Assembly (NCBI GenBank): GCA_012295275.1
Contig: CM022679.1
Coordinates: 5,869,157 to 5,933,156 of the forward strand
Direction of reading: 5' to 3'
DNA from: Chrysomallon squamiferum
Taxonomy: Eukaryota > Mollusca > Gastropoda > Neomphalida > Peltospiridae
DNA length: 64,000 nt
Shown piece by piece: positions 24,495 through 37,100 of this stretch. Made by a program: the position numbers and the translations under genes. Each line of letters begins with the position of its first letter. Within the stretch, counting starts at the first letter, position 1. The notes below the pieces were generated by a model that was not told where the DNA came from, ran no database searches, and saw only the letters and a list, made by a program, of their open reading frames with translations.

Positions 24495-24716
24495 ACCATA
24501 TGTTGACAGTATATATAGTTTTTTAATTACAGCTTGAATTAATTTTTTAATTTTCATTAGTTTTCTATTTTTGATCTGTTCAAAGTACTGAATGATACAA
24601 TAAGAGTCTGATTCATTATAACTTTTTTCAAAAGATTTAAAATAGGAAAGAAAATGATTCAGCACAAACTGTAAATTATTTTTTCAATATTTCTTTATTT
24701 TAATAGAGAGAAGACA
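24495..24716 (+). repeat. Local duplication unit A, copy 2
   Basis: Partner of 20735-20955. The last about 110 bp, from AAAGATTTAAAATAGGAAAG to TTTATTTTAATAGAGAGAAG, are the best conserved. Confidence 0.7.
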
Positions 24717-24828
24717 TTGCCTTTCAAGCAAGTGATCTTGAGTTTTCAGAGATTTCTTTTTTTCAAAATAGAAATCCATAACAAATTAAACTTTATGGAC
24801 CAGTATATGAGAAAATACACTTTTCACA

Positions 24829-24832
<4 letters not shown>

Positions 24833-24869
<37 letters not shown>

Positions 24870-24879
24870 AAAAAAAAAA
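24833..24879 (+). repeat. Poly(A) tract
   Basis: About 45 nearly pure A. No retroposon body recognised upstream. Confidence 0.85.
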
Positions 24880-27704
24880 TAAACTCATTGAATTAAATAT
24901 GAAATTAGATTTATGTTAGTAATGGTATATAGATAGAGTTACATGAAAAATTAGAACATTACAGATAATAATCATCTAACTATAACTATTTTTGTAATTT
25001 ATGCTTCTGATTACAACTTATCACACTGAAGCAGTATAATTATTTGAATACAGTTAAGGAAAAAAAAATTATATACAACATAGATATATCAGAGCAGGTA
25101 ATTTTTCTCAAATGTTGGCAGTGTTTTAAAAATATTTGTTAACATTCATTATTTTAATATATTTGTAACACTGTTCCAAAATACAGATAACATTTTCTTG
25201 GGTGATTTATAAGTAGTTATTACATATTTTAAAAACCTCTGTTTTCATAATTATTTAAACTAACTTTATTACCTGTTCAAATATTTCAAGAACATAAAAT
25301 ACATATTTACAAATCAAAAACTGTTGCACTATTTTAACTTCAAATTTATTCAATTACATAAATAAAATGTGGTGGGGGTGGGAAAATCACATTAAAAATG
25401 ATACATTTAAGTCTAAAAACTGTAGAAATGTATTTTATTCAAGTAAATTCCAGTTATTTCTTAAATGTATAACCAACCAATGCACATTTTGTGTATGTTG
25501 AAGATGATTATTACACATGAGAAAGATTAAAAAAAAAAATCAACTTCCATATACCCACAAAAAAGAATATAAAGCCAATTGTTTGTTATTTTTAATTAAT
25601 TTATTTATTGTTATTATTATTTTACAAACAAAAAGTTTTAACTCTAATACATCTGACACTTTCTGTAGAATTCTAAAAAATATTGGGCATATAAGTCATT
25701 TGATATGTACATTTCCACCCACTGTACTATCAATGAACAGTTAAACAAAAACATATTTTTTGATGCAACAGTATCAAATTATTATTACATACATGTATAC
25801 TATTCTACAGAGTATTAACAAAACGTTTATCTACAACAGAAAATAAAATAGTAAGAATTATATATATACATCTACATATTATGTATATTAAAATTCATTC
25901 ACAAATGAATAGCTTTCTTTGTAATGTAACACGATCTTAGTACTTCTGCACAACAAAGTACACTGAAATGAAAGTCTACATGGACAAACAAAACAAAACA
26001 ATAATAATAATAAACCTTATTTTTTTTTAAATGTCAATAATTTACAGTATTCAAACTGCATTTATTTTAGAATTACTTTTGACAATTAATCATATGTAAA
26101 GAAAAGAAATTTTTTATTTTATATTTTGTCAACATGTTTCTTAAAAAGTAAATAAGTAAATAAAATAAACATTGAAAAAATAAAAGAAATAAATAAAAGA
26201 AATAAATATAAAAATAAAAAAATTAATATTCTTATTTAGAAAAAAGAGTGGATTGAAATATACAGAAAGTGATAACAGTAAATAATAATAATAATCATAA
26301 TAATAGTAATAATAATCATAATAATAATAACTGTAATTAGGGTAATAAAGAGAGAAAAAAAATTCCAAAAAAATTAAATATCAATATAACAAAGTAAATT
26401 AGAAAATAATTTAATAAATGGATAAAAGATTTGTAAGAAAAAAAAAATTTAAATAATATATAAAAAAAAAAATTTGTTTTGTTATTTAATTACTTCATAC
26501 CAACAATGATCAACAGCCAACATTTTAATGATTTAATGAGACGTGAAAATACACTTTCTTGATCAAATGAGAAGTAAAATGAAAACACACTTAGTAAATT
26601 ATGATATTTTAATGCTAATGATAATCAATATATATATAAATATATACATTTATCACCTGCAGACATACCAACACATACAGCCAAACACACACTCTCAGAA
26701 AAAAACATCGACAGTCGTACAAATCTCCCTTTACATTATCAATGATGCCGCTTTTATTTTTTATTTTTTTATTTTTTATTTAATTTTTTTTTTTTTTTAA
26801 TCTGTTTCTTATTCAAAGTATTTCTGACAAGTCATGGATAACAAAAATATTACAGTTTTTTTAATTGTTTCTTGTTTGATTCTTCTGTTAAGCTTCTTCC
26901 CTGCCATAATGGTGTATGTATTTTAGCCCTGAAAATAAAATTAAAAAATTGCTGTTAAAATTATGCTACAAAACCATTATAAATAATAATAGTGAAGAAT
27001 ATAAATAAATAAATAATGCAATGTAATAAATAGTTAATTAATTAATATTGAAGACAAGGGGAGAAAAAACAAACTAAAAATAATTATGATTTAAAAAAAG
27101 TATGATTTAATTATTTCATTTAACATATATGTATCATTGTGCTTGATGAAACAACCAAATTGAGTTTCATCATGTAAAAGTAGGAATATTCAGCTTTCAT
27201 GAAAATGATATTAAGACTAGTAAATTTAGAATAAAAGAATTAGAAAGCTCTAAATGGCTGCAGGTTTAAAACAATTATTCACTAAATAACTGTATTTTAT
27301 TACAGTCCTCTCTGATGCAATTGCAATATTTTATTTTAAAAACAATAATTTTCATTAATTTTCTGAATATACTAAACACTGAATAATTGAAGGTTTACTT
27401 TTCAGAAAAACATCACCACTAGAAGACAGTGAAATAATTTTTCAGACATTATTTTAGTATTAAATAGCTGCTACTTAGGCATTCTGTGTGTGTGTGCATG
27501 TGTGCATATATAAGTAGCAACTATTTAACCTGCAATTTCTGGCCAAAAAGATACTACTAAATGATTGCATAAGATGTAAATTCATGCCAAAAGTAAACTT
27601 ATGATTTCACTAATTAATTCAGTGGAGAATGTGATTAATTTTTATAAAAGACCACTAAAGTTCCTGAAGTGATGTGAGTGAAACATACTAATTATGGTAT
27701 GTTT
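24880..27704. other. Intergenic, AT-rich low complexity
   Basis: Homopolymer and TAA/AAT-rich sequence. Frames 25517-25744, 26141-26368 and 26543-26800 are translations of it. A splice-acceptor-like site at 26929 on the minus strand is discussed among the findings. Confidence 0.55.
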
Positions 27705-27947
27705 CTAGGGTTTCTTCAAATAATGTACATAAATTTTTAAATATAGAAGAAAATATGATAACAAGCTGAAATTGTCATGAGGGACTATATCTATAAGACC
27801 ATAGTCTATCAACTGAATTGTTTTAAGAAGACCAAAAGTAGCCATAGTGATAGCACATTTTTCATGAACAATGCTGGGTGGAGCATGACTTGAAATAATC
27901 TCTTGATTTTTATCTACGAACATGATTCTGCTATCAAGTCAGCATTA
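27705..27947 (-). other. Unassigned coding-like open frame
   Basis: On the minus strand 27705-27923 is open for 72 codons and does not consist of simple sequence. Its middle reads SSHAPPSIVHEKCAITMATF and then GLLKTIQLIDYGLIDIVPHD, with a normal-looking residue mix. An AG acceptor-like GATAGCAG lies just upstream of the ATG. I do not recognise a family. It could be an exon of an unknown gene or a mobile-element relic, or it could be chance. Confidence 0.2.
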
Positions 27948-27980
27948 TTTTAATATGAAATAGAACTAAAAATACAGGGT

Positions 27981-28245
27981 CATAATAAAGGCCTTGTGCA
28001 ATTTTACATTTTTATAGTTTCCAGTCTGTGCACAATAGAATTAATTTGTAAAAAGAATGTTTAGATTTTTATATATATTTACTGCTGAGGTTATGGTATA
28101 AATGAAAATGAGCTACAAAATGTATTTCTAGAATTTCAGAATCCTAACATGATTTGTATCTGTAACAGTGGTCATATTGAAAATTCGTAATTTCAATAAT
28201 AAATACATTTAAAAATCCCAGAATTATTTTTCTTATGATTTTTAC
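27981..28245 (+). repeat. Dispersed repeat, copy 2 (pairs with 6054-6190)
   Basis: Begins near AAAGGCCTTGTGCAATTTTA and ends after AATAAATACATTTAAAAAT. It is longer than copy 1 because of an insertion or a matching deletion in the middle. Confidence 0.6.
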
Positions 28246-31200
28246 AATTCACTTCTAAATGTAAAAAGCACATTGTCCCTATATAGAAATTCATTTATGA
28301 AGGTTATATTCAAAACTTATATATTTATTTGTATCAAGCTGACTGAAAAAATATTTTGTCTTTAATACCACATTATACTAGAAAGTAAATAAAGAAAAGA
28401 CAAAAAATTTGGTGAAATGAATGAATAATGGTACATACACTGAACCAGAAATATTTATGTTAGGACTATGTCAAAATAAAATTTAATAAAAAAGAAAAAA
28501 GAATCATAAGTCTAGTTTTGCCTGACTTTTACATTGTCAATTTTACTGTATTGTAATAAAGGGCTCTTATATGGAATATCTTTGACCAAGGATTATAAGT
28601 GGATATATCTATGATGCAGGTTAGATAAACTGATTTATGCACCTTTTAAAATGTTTAATATCAGCAGAAAAATACTTTCCTGTGTAATTTAAATGTATTC
28701 ACAAAGATTTGTAAAGCAGGTACCATTAAGAAACTAGTCAACTAAACAACCTAATGCACTTGAAATAATAAAATGTATAACTCTGCTACATCCCATTCTC
28801 TGTCAGGTCTCAAGATGAAGTTGATAAGAACATAGAGAACTTTATAATGACCCCAATAAACAAATGTTTGGCCTTGAGGTCTGGTCAAGGGCATACTAGC
28901 ATGGTAAAGATTATCAGATGTGCAAGTCCTGCCAACAGAATCTGTGCAGATTCTTGTTTAAGTACTACAACCACATTCAGAAATGTCTGTAAATATAAAA
29001 ATCATGTTTCTCTTAGCCATATTGAAGCACAGATATTCTGCTGAAAAGTGGTATGGTTCTCATTAGAACATCTGGGTAAACAAGACTGATTAAGTTCATC
29101 ACCTGAAGCAAGTAACTGAAACAAGTAATATTTATCTAGTCTGAAAAAAACAATCCAGGCCCACATTTTATTTCAGTTATCAGTTAGTGAATGAAAATTG
29201 TCCTTTTTTTGTTATTAGGTTAATAATATCATAAGAAATACAAGTTTTGAATATTTATCATCCACAATTCACTGTATTATTACACAGATCATATAAAAAC
29301 AGTATGTATTAATTCTTATTTCCCTGTCAAAATATTAAGACTATGTTATATGTTTGTATATAAGTATACAAAAATACACTTCTGTCTGCTGGTAAAAGTA
29401 TCCCAGTGGATTCCCTCTCTGAAATAATTATGTTGGGGTGTTATTAAACTCTAAATAAATTATCAGAAAAATGCAGATTATTATTATCATGATTATTATT
29501 ACTGTTATTGTTATTGTTAATTGTTTTAAGAAATGTATATATTAATTACAAAATATATTCTTTTAAAAAAAAATTCATTGTTATCAAAGGTGTTTGTCCA
29601 CTTTTATCTTGACATTTTGACAGATACTCTGTTTTGTTTGTAGTACTGGTACACATTACCACAACAAGTACTAAATTAAAGCTGTCAGAATGCATACAGA
29701 TGTATTATTCTGTCATTATGGGTTAGTTACAGACACTGTTGTCTGTAGTAATACTAAATGTTACTCATTTTTAAAAATATTTCTTTTAAATTCAAGATTG
29801 TTTATTGTGGCAACTGAATGAACAAAATGTTTGACACTTCATGCAAAATGTATAAAATAAAAAATACTTTGACAATAAAAAAATATATTTCCAAAAATGT
29901 AGATATATGTAGTTGCACCTTCAACAAGTTATATAAGTATTTGTTTCATCAGGTTTTGTTTTTCTTTTCTTTTTGGGTTTTTTCTTTGTTTTGTTAAATA
30001 ATCAAGTGTAGGCTATTTCACCTGAGCTATATCTGATATGTAATTAAATGTAACTGATGTATGCAAACATTAGCTTGTCTTAAAATGACTATTTTAACTG
30101 TCAGTGCAGATCAGTCTTTATTACTAATAAAATGTAACAAATATCTAAAAGTCCTTTGTTATTCATAATCTGGTGTTTGTTTTCATTCCTCTTTAGTCAT
30201 GATAGCATGTTTTATAATGTTTATTAATGTCATAAAATAACAAAATTAAAACAATAATAATAACATGGCTTTACTCATGATTAGCTGATTGATAATGGTT
30301 TTAAAAAAAACCTAGATTGATTAAATAATAAGCAAGATTGCTGAATTTGTGTAAAATGCAATGTCAGAAACATTATCAACAGTTTTATTTAGCACCAAAA
30401 CAAACTTCGATAAAAGCTTGTGATACTAAGATTTTGTTGTTTTCATGGAGGGTTTCAGTTTTTAAAAGATATAATATCTAATATAAATAAGAGAGATATC
30501 TGGAATAGTAAATGTATGTGTGCTTCAGTTCTAAACCTTAGCTGGTTCAATCTGATAATGATGAATTTAAATGACAAGTGTCATGGTTTAATACTTGGAA
30601 TCAACCTAACACTTGTCCCCTTTGGCTATTGGACCCTCTATACTAAGTCAAAGCAGCCCTGTTAACAGCTCTGTTACCGAGTTACATAATGTTATTAGCT
30701 TTTATGCAATACCAATTAACAGTTGAAGGTGCATGCTGGAATCCTGTGAAATAACTTAATTAGCTATGCAATTTAGAAACAAGAACAAGGCAAAGAAAAA
30801 TGTTTGATGACAGAGGAATCATGTGATACCACTGGACTAATTAGTAAACCACAGAAAAAATACAAAAAATAAATAAACAATACTTATTTTATATAGTGTT
30901 CAATATGTACATCTATGTATGTGTTTATGTATGTATCTATCTACATGTCTGTAGACATATGTGTAAGTGGGTGTGGGCATATATATGTATGTAGCCTATA
31001 TGTGTATGTATGAATATGTATCTATTTATTTATGTATGTATGATTATCTGCACTTGTCTTCTAGTCACAAGCATTTAAAACTGAGCCCACATTAAATGTA
31101 CATTGCTTACGTCTTTTATTTACCATATGCAGCATTAATAAAAAACTTTTGTTTTGGTAATTTACTAAAGCTAAACATGCAAATTTATATATCAAAATTA

Positions 31201-31700
31201 ATATTTTCTCACTTATCTTAAGATTAATTAATCAAGGCAAAATCATGTTAAAAAGGTAAAGAAAAAAGTATATCTTTATTACAGTTTCATGTGCATCCCA
31301 TGAAAACATTTTAATTATGAGCAGATTTACCTTAATTAATAAATTAACTGATAACTTTCACTCTCATCATAGAAAATGAGAAGCTGAACCTGATACTGAT
31401 TAAAGATGAGAACTCAATACACACCAGTCCTCACAACTGTTCTGACAGGAGAAGATGTAGTCTACAGAATGAAGGAAAAACCCGAAGGCACACTAAGGAA
31501 TATGCTATTACTCATGCAAGATGCCAGCATAATATGTTTGAGGGAAGTTCAAAACCTATAGTTATTCATTTTTGCAAGTCTGCTGAACTGAGGATCAGCC
31601 AAAACTTTAACAAATGTTATTTCTAACTCAGTAAACATAGGACACCAGATTCAATTACCCTAGCCAGCTGTTTATAACTAAGTTAGTCAGCCTTGAAAGT
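28246..31700. other. Intergenic, no gene recognised
   Basis: AT-rich sequence. The 28790-29110 patch is more complex and carries a plus-strand frame (28847-29044) with several Cys. Frame 30420-30665 is open for 81 codons. Neither resembles a known family and neither has splice support. Confidence 0.45.
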
Positions 31701-31719
31701 TGTCACCCCCTTATCTCAG

Positions 31720-32225
31720 ATGGTCACTTGTGACCATCCACAAGGTTTGCAGACTAGTCACTTGTGAAAATACCTAGACTTGCTAAAAGAGCAATCTCAT
31801 TTTTATGTGTGCTCCAAAATTAATGTATTTTAATTTTTGTTTTAAAATTTTGGATACAAAAATAAGAAATGCATTCAGGTTACTGATGAATGGGAAAATG
31901 CCAATTCTTTTACAAAATAAAAGTGGTCTAATGCTTAGTGAAAAGACTGAAGTGGTAATGAGTTATAATGAAGGAAGAATAATATGCTTCATAAATTAAA
32001 TAATTAATTAATGAAATAAAGAATATCTTATGTTCCATGGATTGGTGGAGATACTAGTGAATTAAGAAGTGCTGTATGAACAAAACTGAAAAAAATAATT
32101 CTGACAGTATAAAAATGTGATACAATAATAAACATTAGCTTTCTGGCATGCAATTCTGACAGAGAATGTCTATCATTAACTTAATTCCTGAACTGCCACA
32201 GGCTTAGACTTTTAGCAAGTCTAGG
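31720..32225. repeat. Perfect 17-bp inverted repeat and nearby short palindrome
   Basis: CCTAGACTTGCTAAAAG (31773-31789) recurs inverted as CTTTTAGCAAGTCTAGG (32209-32225), 419 bp apart. ATGGTCAC-TT-GTGACCAT (31720-31737) is a separate short hairpin. The flanks of the two arms do not match, so these may be inverted pieces of one repeat family rather than ends of a single element. Confidence 0.55.
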
Positions 32226-33085
32226 GCTGTCAAACCTGTAGTCAGATTATAGTGATGCTGCCCAGCAACAAAGGTGAGCACTGATACATGACCAGTCACT
32301 TACAGTTACAGGTGTATGTATGTCCAGCAAACAAAATGACCAAGCTTCTCAGAGATAAGTTACAGGTGGACAATAAAGGCCATGGTGCTGGGACAGGCCA
32401 ATTACATGCTTTCTTGAACAGTGTTTGTTTGCAGAGGTGAATAAGTCAGACATTTTCTTTAAAGCAATTATCACTTTAGATAATGAGAGATAAATACATC
32501 AATAATTAAACAGTGAAAACTACTCTTGTCAGCATTTTATAAGAAATAAAATAGATTTGATTTAAAAGTAAAAAAAAAATTAATAAAATTTCCATAGCTT
32601 ACAATGATTTTCTTTTTTAAAATATTATATCTATTTTACAGTAAAAAATAATTAGTAATTTACATCAGCAAAACAGACTTAAATTATACTAAATGTTTAA
32701 TAAATTTTGATATTTCATTTTAATGCACAAATGTAAACAGATAAAATACATATAATAAGAATCTTTTTCTTTTTTTCTTTTCATTTTGTTTATCTTTATA
32801 GACACATATTAAAAAAATTATGGTTATCAGCAACATCTTCATCATTATTTTTCATATAATGGCAAGAATAAAACTGTTGTAACATATCAGCTAACACAAT
32901 AAAATTATACATGCAATGCATGAATACATTTTTTTTTAAAAATGCTAAAATTGCATGTACAGTTTATTTATTTTGTATTATACATTAAAAGAAAAATTAT
33001 AACAATAAATTTAAAAAAAAAAAAAAAAAAATCGAACCAGAAAATTAAAAATTGGGAATAAAAAAAAAATCACTTAAATTATATA

Positions 33086-33086
<1 letters not shown>
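32226..33086. other. Collagen 3' flank, no gene seen
   Basis: The 32226-32460 part is more complex and may be repeat-derived. The remainder is AT-rich with A-runs. Confidence 0.5.
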
Positions 33087-33183
<97 letters not shown>

Positions 33184-33200
33184 CATATATATATATATAT

Positions 33201-33243
<43 letters not shown>

Positions 33244-33290
33244 TACATATATATACATATATACACATATATACATATATACATATAATT
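33087..33290. repeat. Complex (CA)n/(TA)n microsatellite
   Basis: Alternating blocks of CA and TA, then ATAC/ATAT mixtures, over about 200 bp. Four overlapping open frames on both strands are artefacts of it. It lies 0.7 kb past the collagen stop codon and may be within or just past the 3' untranslated region. Confidence 0.95.
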
Positions 33291-33714
33291 TAAGGGATTT
33301 AAAAAAAAAAATGATTTAGATACACATACACACACATATATATACATATATGGAAGAAAATGTGTAAATGTTTTTTTATTTTATTTTTGTGTGACTTGCA
33401 GCATGCAGAAAGTTCTTGATAGGTTAAAGAAATTAAATAATTTGTTCAGGCATATTGCATTCTTTTCTAAAAAATATAATTTAAAAATATGCACAAATAA
33501 CTTGCAACTAAGGGAAGATTTAATTTAACAAAACTTTGCACTTAAATATATCAAATTTAAAATTAACTGAAAGTGGAATATTTCAAAAATTATATAATAT
33601 TTTTTGCTGTGAGTACTTTTCCAAATATAATTATCATAAATATTTACTACAGTATTCTAACCAGTGAGTATAAATAACAATTTTGTTTTGAAAAGCATCT
33701 ACCTGGACTTTTGA

Positions 33715-33720
33715 TTTATT
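33715..33720 (-). terminator. Candidate collagen polyadenylation signal AATAAA
   Basis: TTTATT on the plus strand, about 250 nt past the collagen stop codon. Other AATAAA strings occur near 33370-33385. In sequence this AT-rich none is decisive. Confidence 0.25.
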
Positions 33721-33970
33721 AATGTTTCTTCATTAGCTATTCAGTTTATAATATGTCTATAACATCTTAATTATTAACATGCTTGATTAATGTTCACTAT
33801 ATTAAAACACTTCTGATAGTTAAAAATATTATCAGTGTTTAATTTCATGTCACCTTATACTAATATAGTGCAAACTTTAAAATACATTTTAAAGTGCACA
33901 TACTTATATAATCATACAGAATCAGTAGCAAGTATAAAGATCATGCAAAATGTGCAATACCTACCTATTT

Positions 33971-34102
33971 TCATGGGCGTCTGCCTCCTTCAAATGGCAG
34001 TTGCCGTACATCCTGTTGTCGAGGGTTTGGCCTATAGCCACATCCCTCTATTGGTAAACCATCTTTTCCTAGAGGACATGGTGCATCTAGTCCAGGGAGA
34101 CC
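33971..34102 (-). CDS. Collagen terminal exon, NC4-type cysteine module 2 and stop
   Basis: [20 protein letters not shown], then [16 protein letters not shown] and a basic RRP end before TGA (33971-33973). Acceptor TCTAG. The module repeats that of the preceding exon. The tail after the second Cys is about 22 residues, longer than the few residues I recall for vertebrate relatives. No further coding follows. Confidence 0.92.
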   Translation of the reverse strand, partial: GLPGLDAPCPLGKDGLPIEGCGYRPNPRQQDVRQLPFEGGRRP

Positions 34103-37100
34103 CTAGAATGCAGGAACATGCACAGGCATAATAAAGATAGACTATGTAACAAACTAATGAAACTAAGGTCATATATAAAAAGAAAACACAAAGAAAAAAG
34201 TTAATATTGTCACAAACAAAAATGAATGACACCTAGAAATAATAATTGTGTTAAAACCAAAAATATGAAATCTGAAGGTCATGCATATTGGGCAGCATAA
34301 ATGGACATCACATCAAGTCAGTTGTACTGCATCCAAGGTGAAGGTCGTTCATGCCTAAAAATCAAGTTACCTGATTTGGTATACTCCATCCACAGTTTGG
34401 TAATGGCAATCCATCAGGACCTATTGGACATGGTGCATCAAGACCAGGACTGCCCTGTGATATTAAGAGTTAGTTTGGTTAGTTGAAGCAATGAACTCAC
34501 AGCACTCATGTGTGGAGATCAAGGCCAAGCAGAAAATTACATTTCCCATTGTCCTTTTCATGAAATATAGCTAGATTTTTTTTTTTTTTTTTTTCACCTA
34601 TTTATTTTTCTTTCAAAGACAATAATCTGTTAATATTACATATTTATTTATGTCACTATTAATACCATATAATAATCCAAGATCTGTAAACAGATTTATA
34701 ATGTTTTGAGACTGGATTTTTATCAAGAGTTATGGAAGCTTAAGTATATACAGGACAACAAGAATGTACTAAGCAGAATAACATCCAATTTAAATCTGTA
34801 TTATTAAATATCAAAGAATCAGTCTTTTATATACAACATTTTTCTAGGAGTCATTAAAAAGTGTAAATCAGATATTTTCTGGTTCTTTTAAAAAGTATTT
34901 AAATTTTTTTTTTTTTCTAAACTATGGAAACAGCACCAGAAATAAATCAGTAGCATGCTATGTAACTCAATTTTTATTATTTTTATACGAAACATGTGGT
35001 ATTATATTATGTGTGTATGTATGTATCCATATAAATAAAGTGTAACATATCTATATTTTTTAAAGGAAATCTGTTCTCCATTATACAATTAAAATAAACA
35101 AATTAAAATTCTAAGAGAATTCTCTGTGACATCTGCTATGTTGACAAATGGGATAAAGAATTACATAATCAATTTCCACCCCATCATAAGTGTTTATGAC
35201 AAACTGGTAATCATTGAATGAAATTGTCAAGATGTATAATGGAAATGAAAAAATGGATAAGTACTTTTTAAAATGCATTAACACAGCATTAATTTACAGT
35301 TAAATTTATAAAGGTAATGTGTTTTCTTCTTTAGTCAGTATGATTTAAAGATAAATAATCAGTCTCTCTCACACACATGCACACATACACAATTTTTCAA
35401 TTTTTTAAAAATTTGTTCTTCTTTGCTTAGAACATAAAAACTGTATTATTTATCAACAAAATAGTAACTAAAACTTATATAATAAGTAATTAAATCAATA
35501 AATTAAAAGATTTCATACCCATAGAAAATCTGATACATTTAAATACATCTTTTATGAATACTAATCACTTGACACAGGTTTTTTTTTGTTGCACAATGCA
35601 TAACTGATTGACCCTGATTGATCCTGACTGATCCAACCAATTATAACCAAAGGTCATGTTCTAGCCAACAATTATGTAATATTAGGCATGCAACCACTGT
35701 AAGAACATTTTTTAGTATGATAATCAAATAACAGGTTTAATATACTGACAGAACATTTTTGTTATTGGCAAGGCTTTTCTCCTTATATATCTATTTTCCC
35801 AATAAATCCCTTTTCTGTTTTATAGATAGAGTCACACTTTACTCAGCTTTAATGTTTTTCTGTGTTTCCTTTTCAGATGAATTAAGTAAAACTTAACTCT
35901 AATCAGTTACTTTTAATTTTAACCCAATTGTTATTTCCTAATTTCCTAATTTTTGTTACTGCTGACCTTATTTTTAAAAAAATGTGTCTTATAAAAAAAA
36001 TATAAAAAATACTGTGATATATATTGATGATTTAATGTTTTTCTGCTTCCATCTCTAGAATGACATGTATTCCTTTGTGAAGTACTTCCTGTAACAATCC
36101 TACATGCAGTTTCAAACCACATAATTCTACATGCAGTTTCAAACCACATAATTCTTACTGGGTGATTTTGTTTTCTACATTGCTATATCGTGCATTTTGA
36201 AGGTGTTGCAAAGCATAATATGCCTAAAGTAGATGTTAATGGTATCCCAACATTCAGATAGCAAAATACTGACTAAATTGTTAACTGACATTTCATTAAT
36301 TGAAATAAAGCAAACTGAATACAAGTTGAGTGATTTTAAAGATAATGTGTATAATTATTAAAATAAAAAGAATCCAGTTCTTGCTGAATTAATAATGAAC
36401 AATTTTATTAAGTATCTTTGCAGTCAAAACTGTTTACCCTTCTCACTGATTTTTGGTGCATAATTTAGGGTGGCCTCATATATACTTCATACTTTTGTGA
36501 TGGGACACAATACAATGTGAGGGTGGTTGTGGTTCACAGTGGACCACTCAAACATTCCTCACTTTCTTTGTACATCTGAATTAATCCCAATACTTGCACC
36601 TTTCTCCAGGTTTATATATTAGAAACATTTGAGAATTTAGTAACCAGACCAATCAAATTTTGAACTGCTGCTATATCATAGACAGAGTTTTATTTCATCT
36701 TTGATATTATGAGCCCAAGAATGCATTTAATAAGTGAAACAATAGATAATGGTACTAAGTTACTACTTCAGTGTTTGATCAAATCATCTATTAAATTCAA
36801 TTCATTTGAAAAAATGTTTCTAAAAACAGAAAGAAATGCCAATATAAACAATTTATAGATTTTTTAAATATAAACTTTAAATATATAGTTTGGTCAAAAC
36901 ATTGTAGTTACCAACTGGGACAAAATGTCACTAGCCAAAATGTTATGGATTCAATGTTAATTAAATATCACAACATTAACAGAAAATATTTTGAAAAATA
37001 CAAACAAAGTAAATCTTCTGATTTGTGTGAAAAATAGGGCCTAATTGTAGACTGATATAACCAAATAATTTTGTTTTATTATTTTAAGTTAAACAGAGAT

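Noticed and set aside
28847-29044. Cys-containing plus-strand frame as a candidate small gene
   Set aside because: No recognised family, no splice or promoter context, and the surrounding frames are closed.
33052-33347. Four overlapping frames of Tyr/Ile/Cys/Val repeats
   Set aside because: Artefacts of the (CA)n/(TA)n block.
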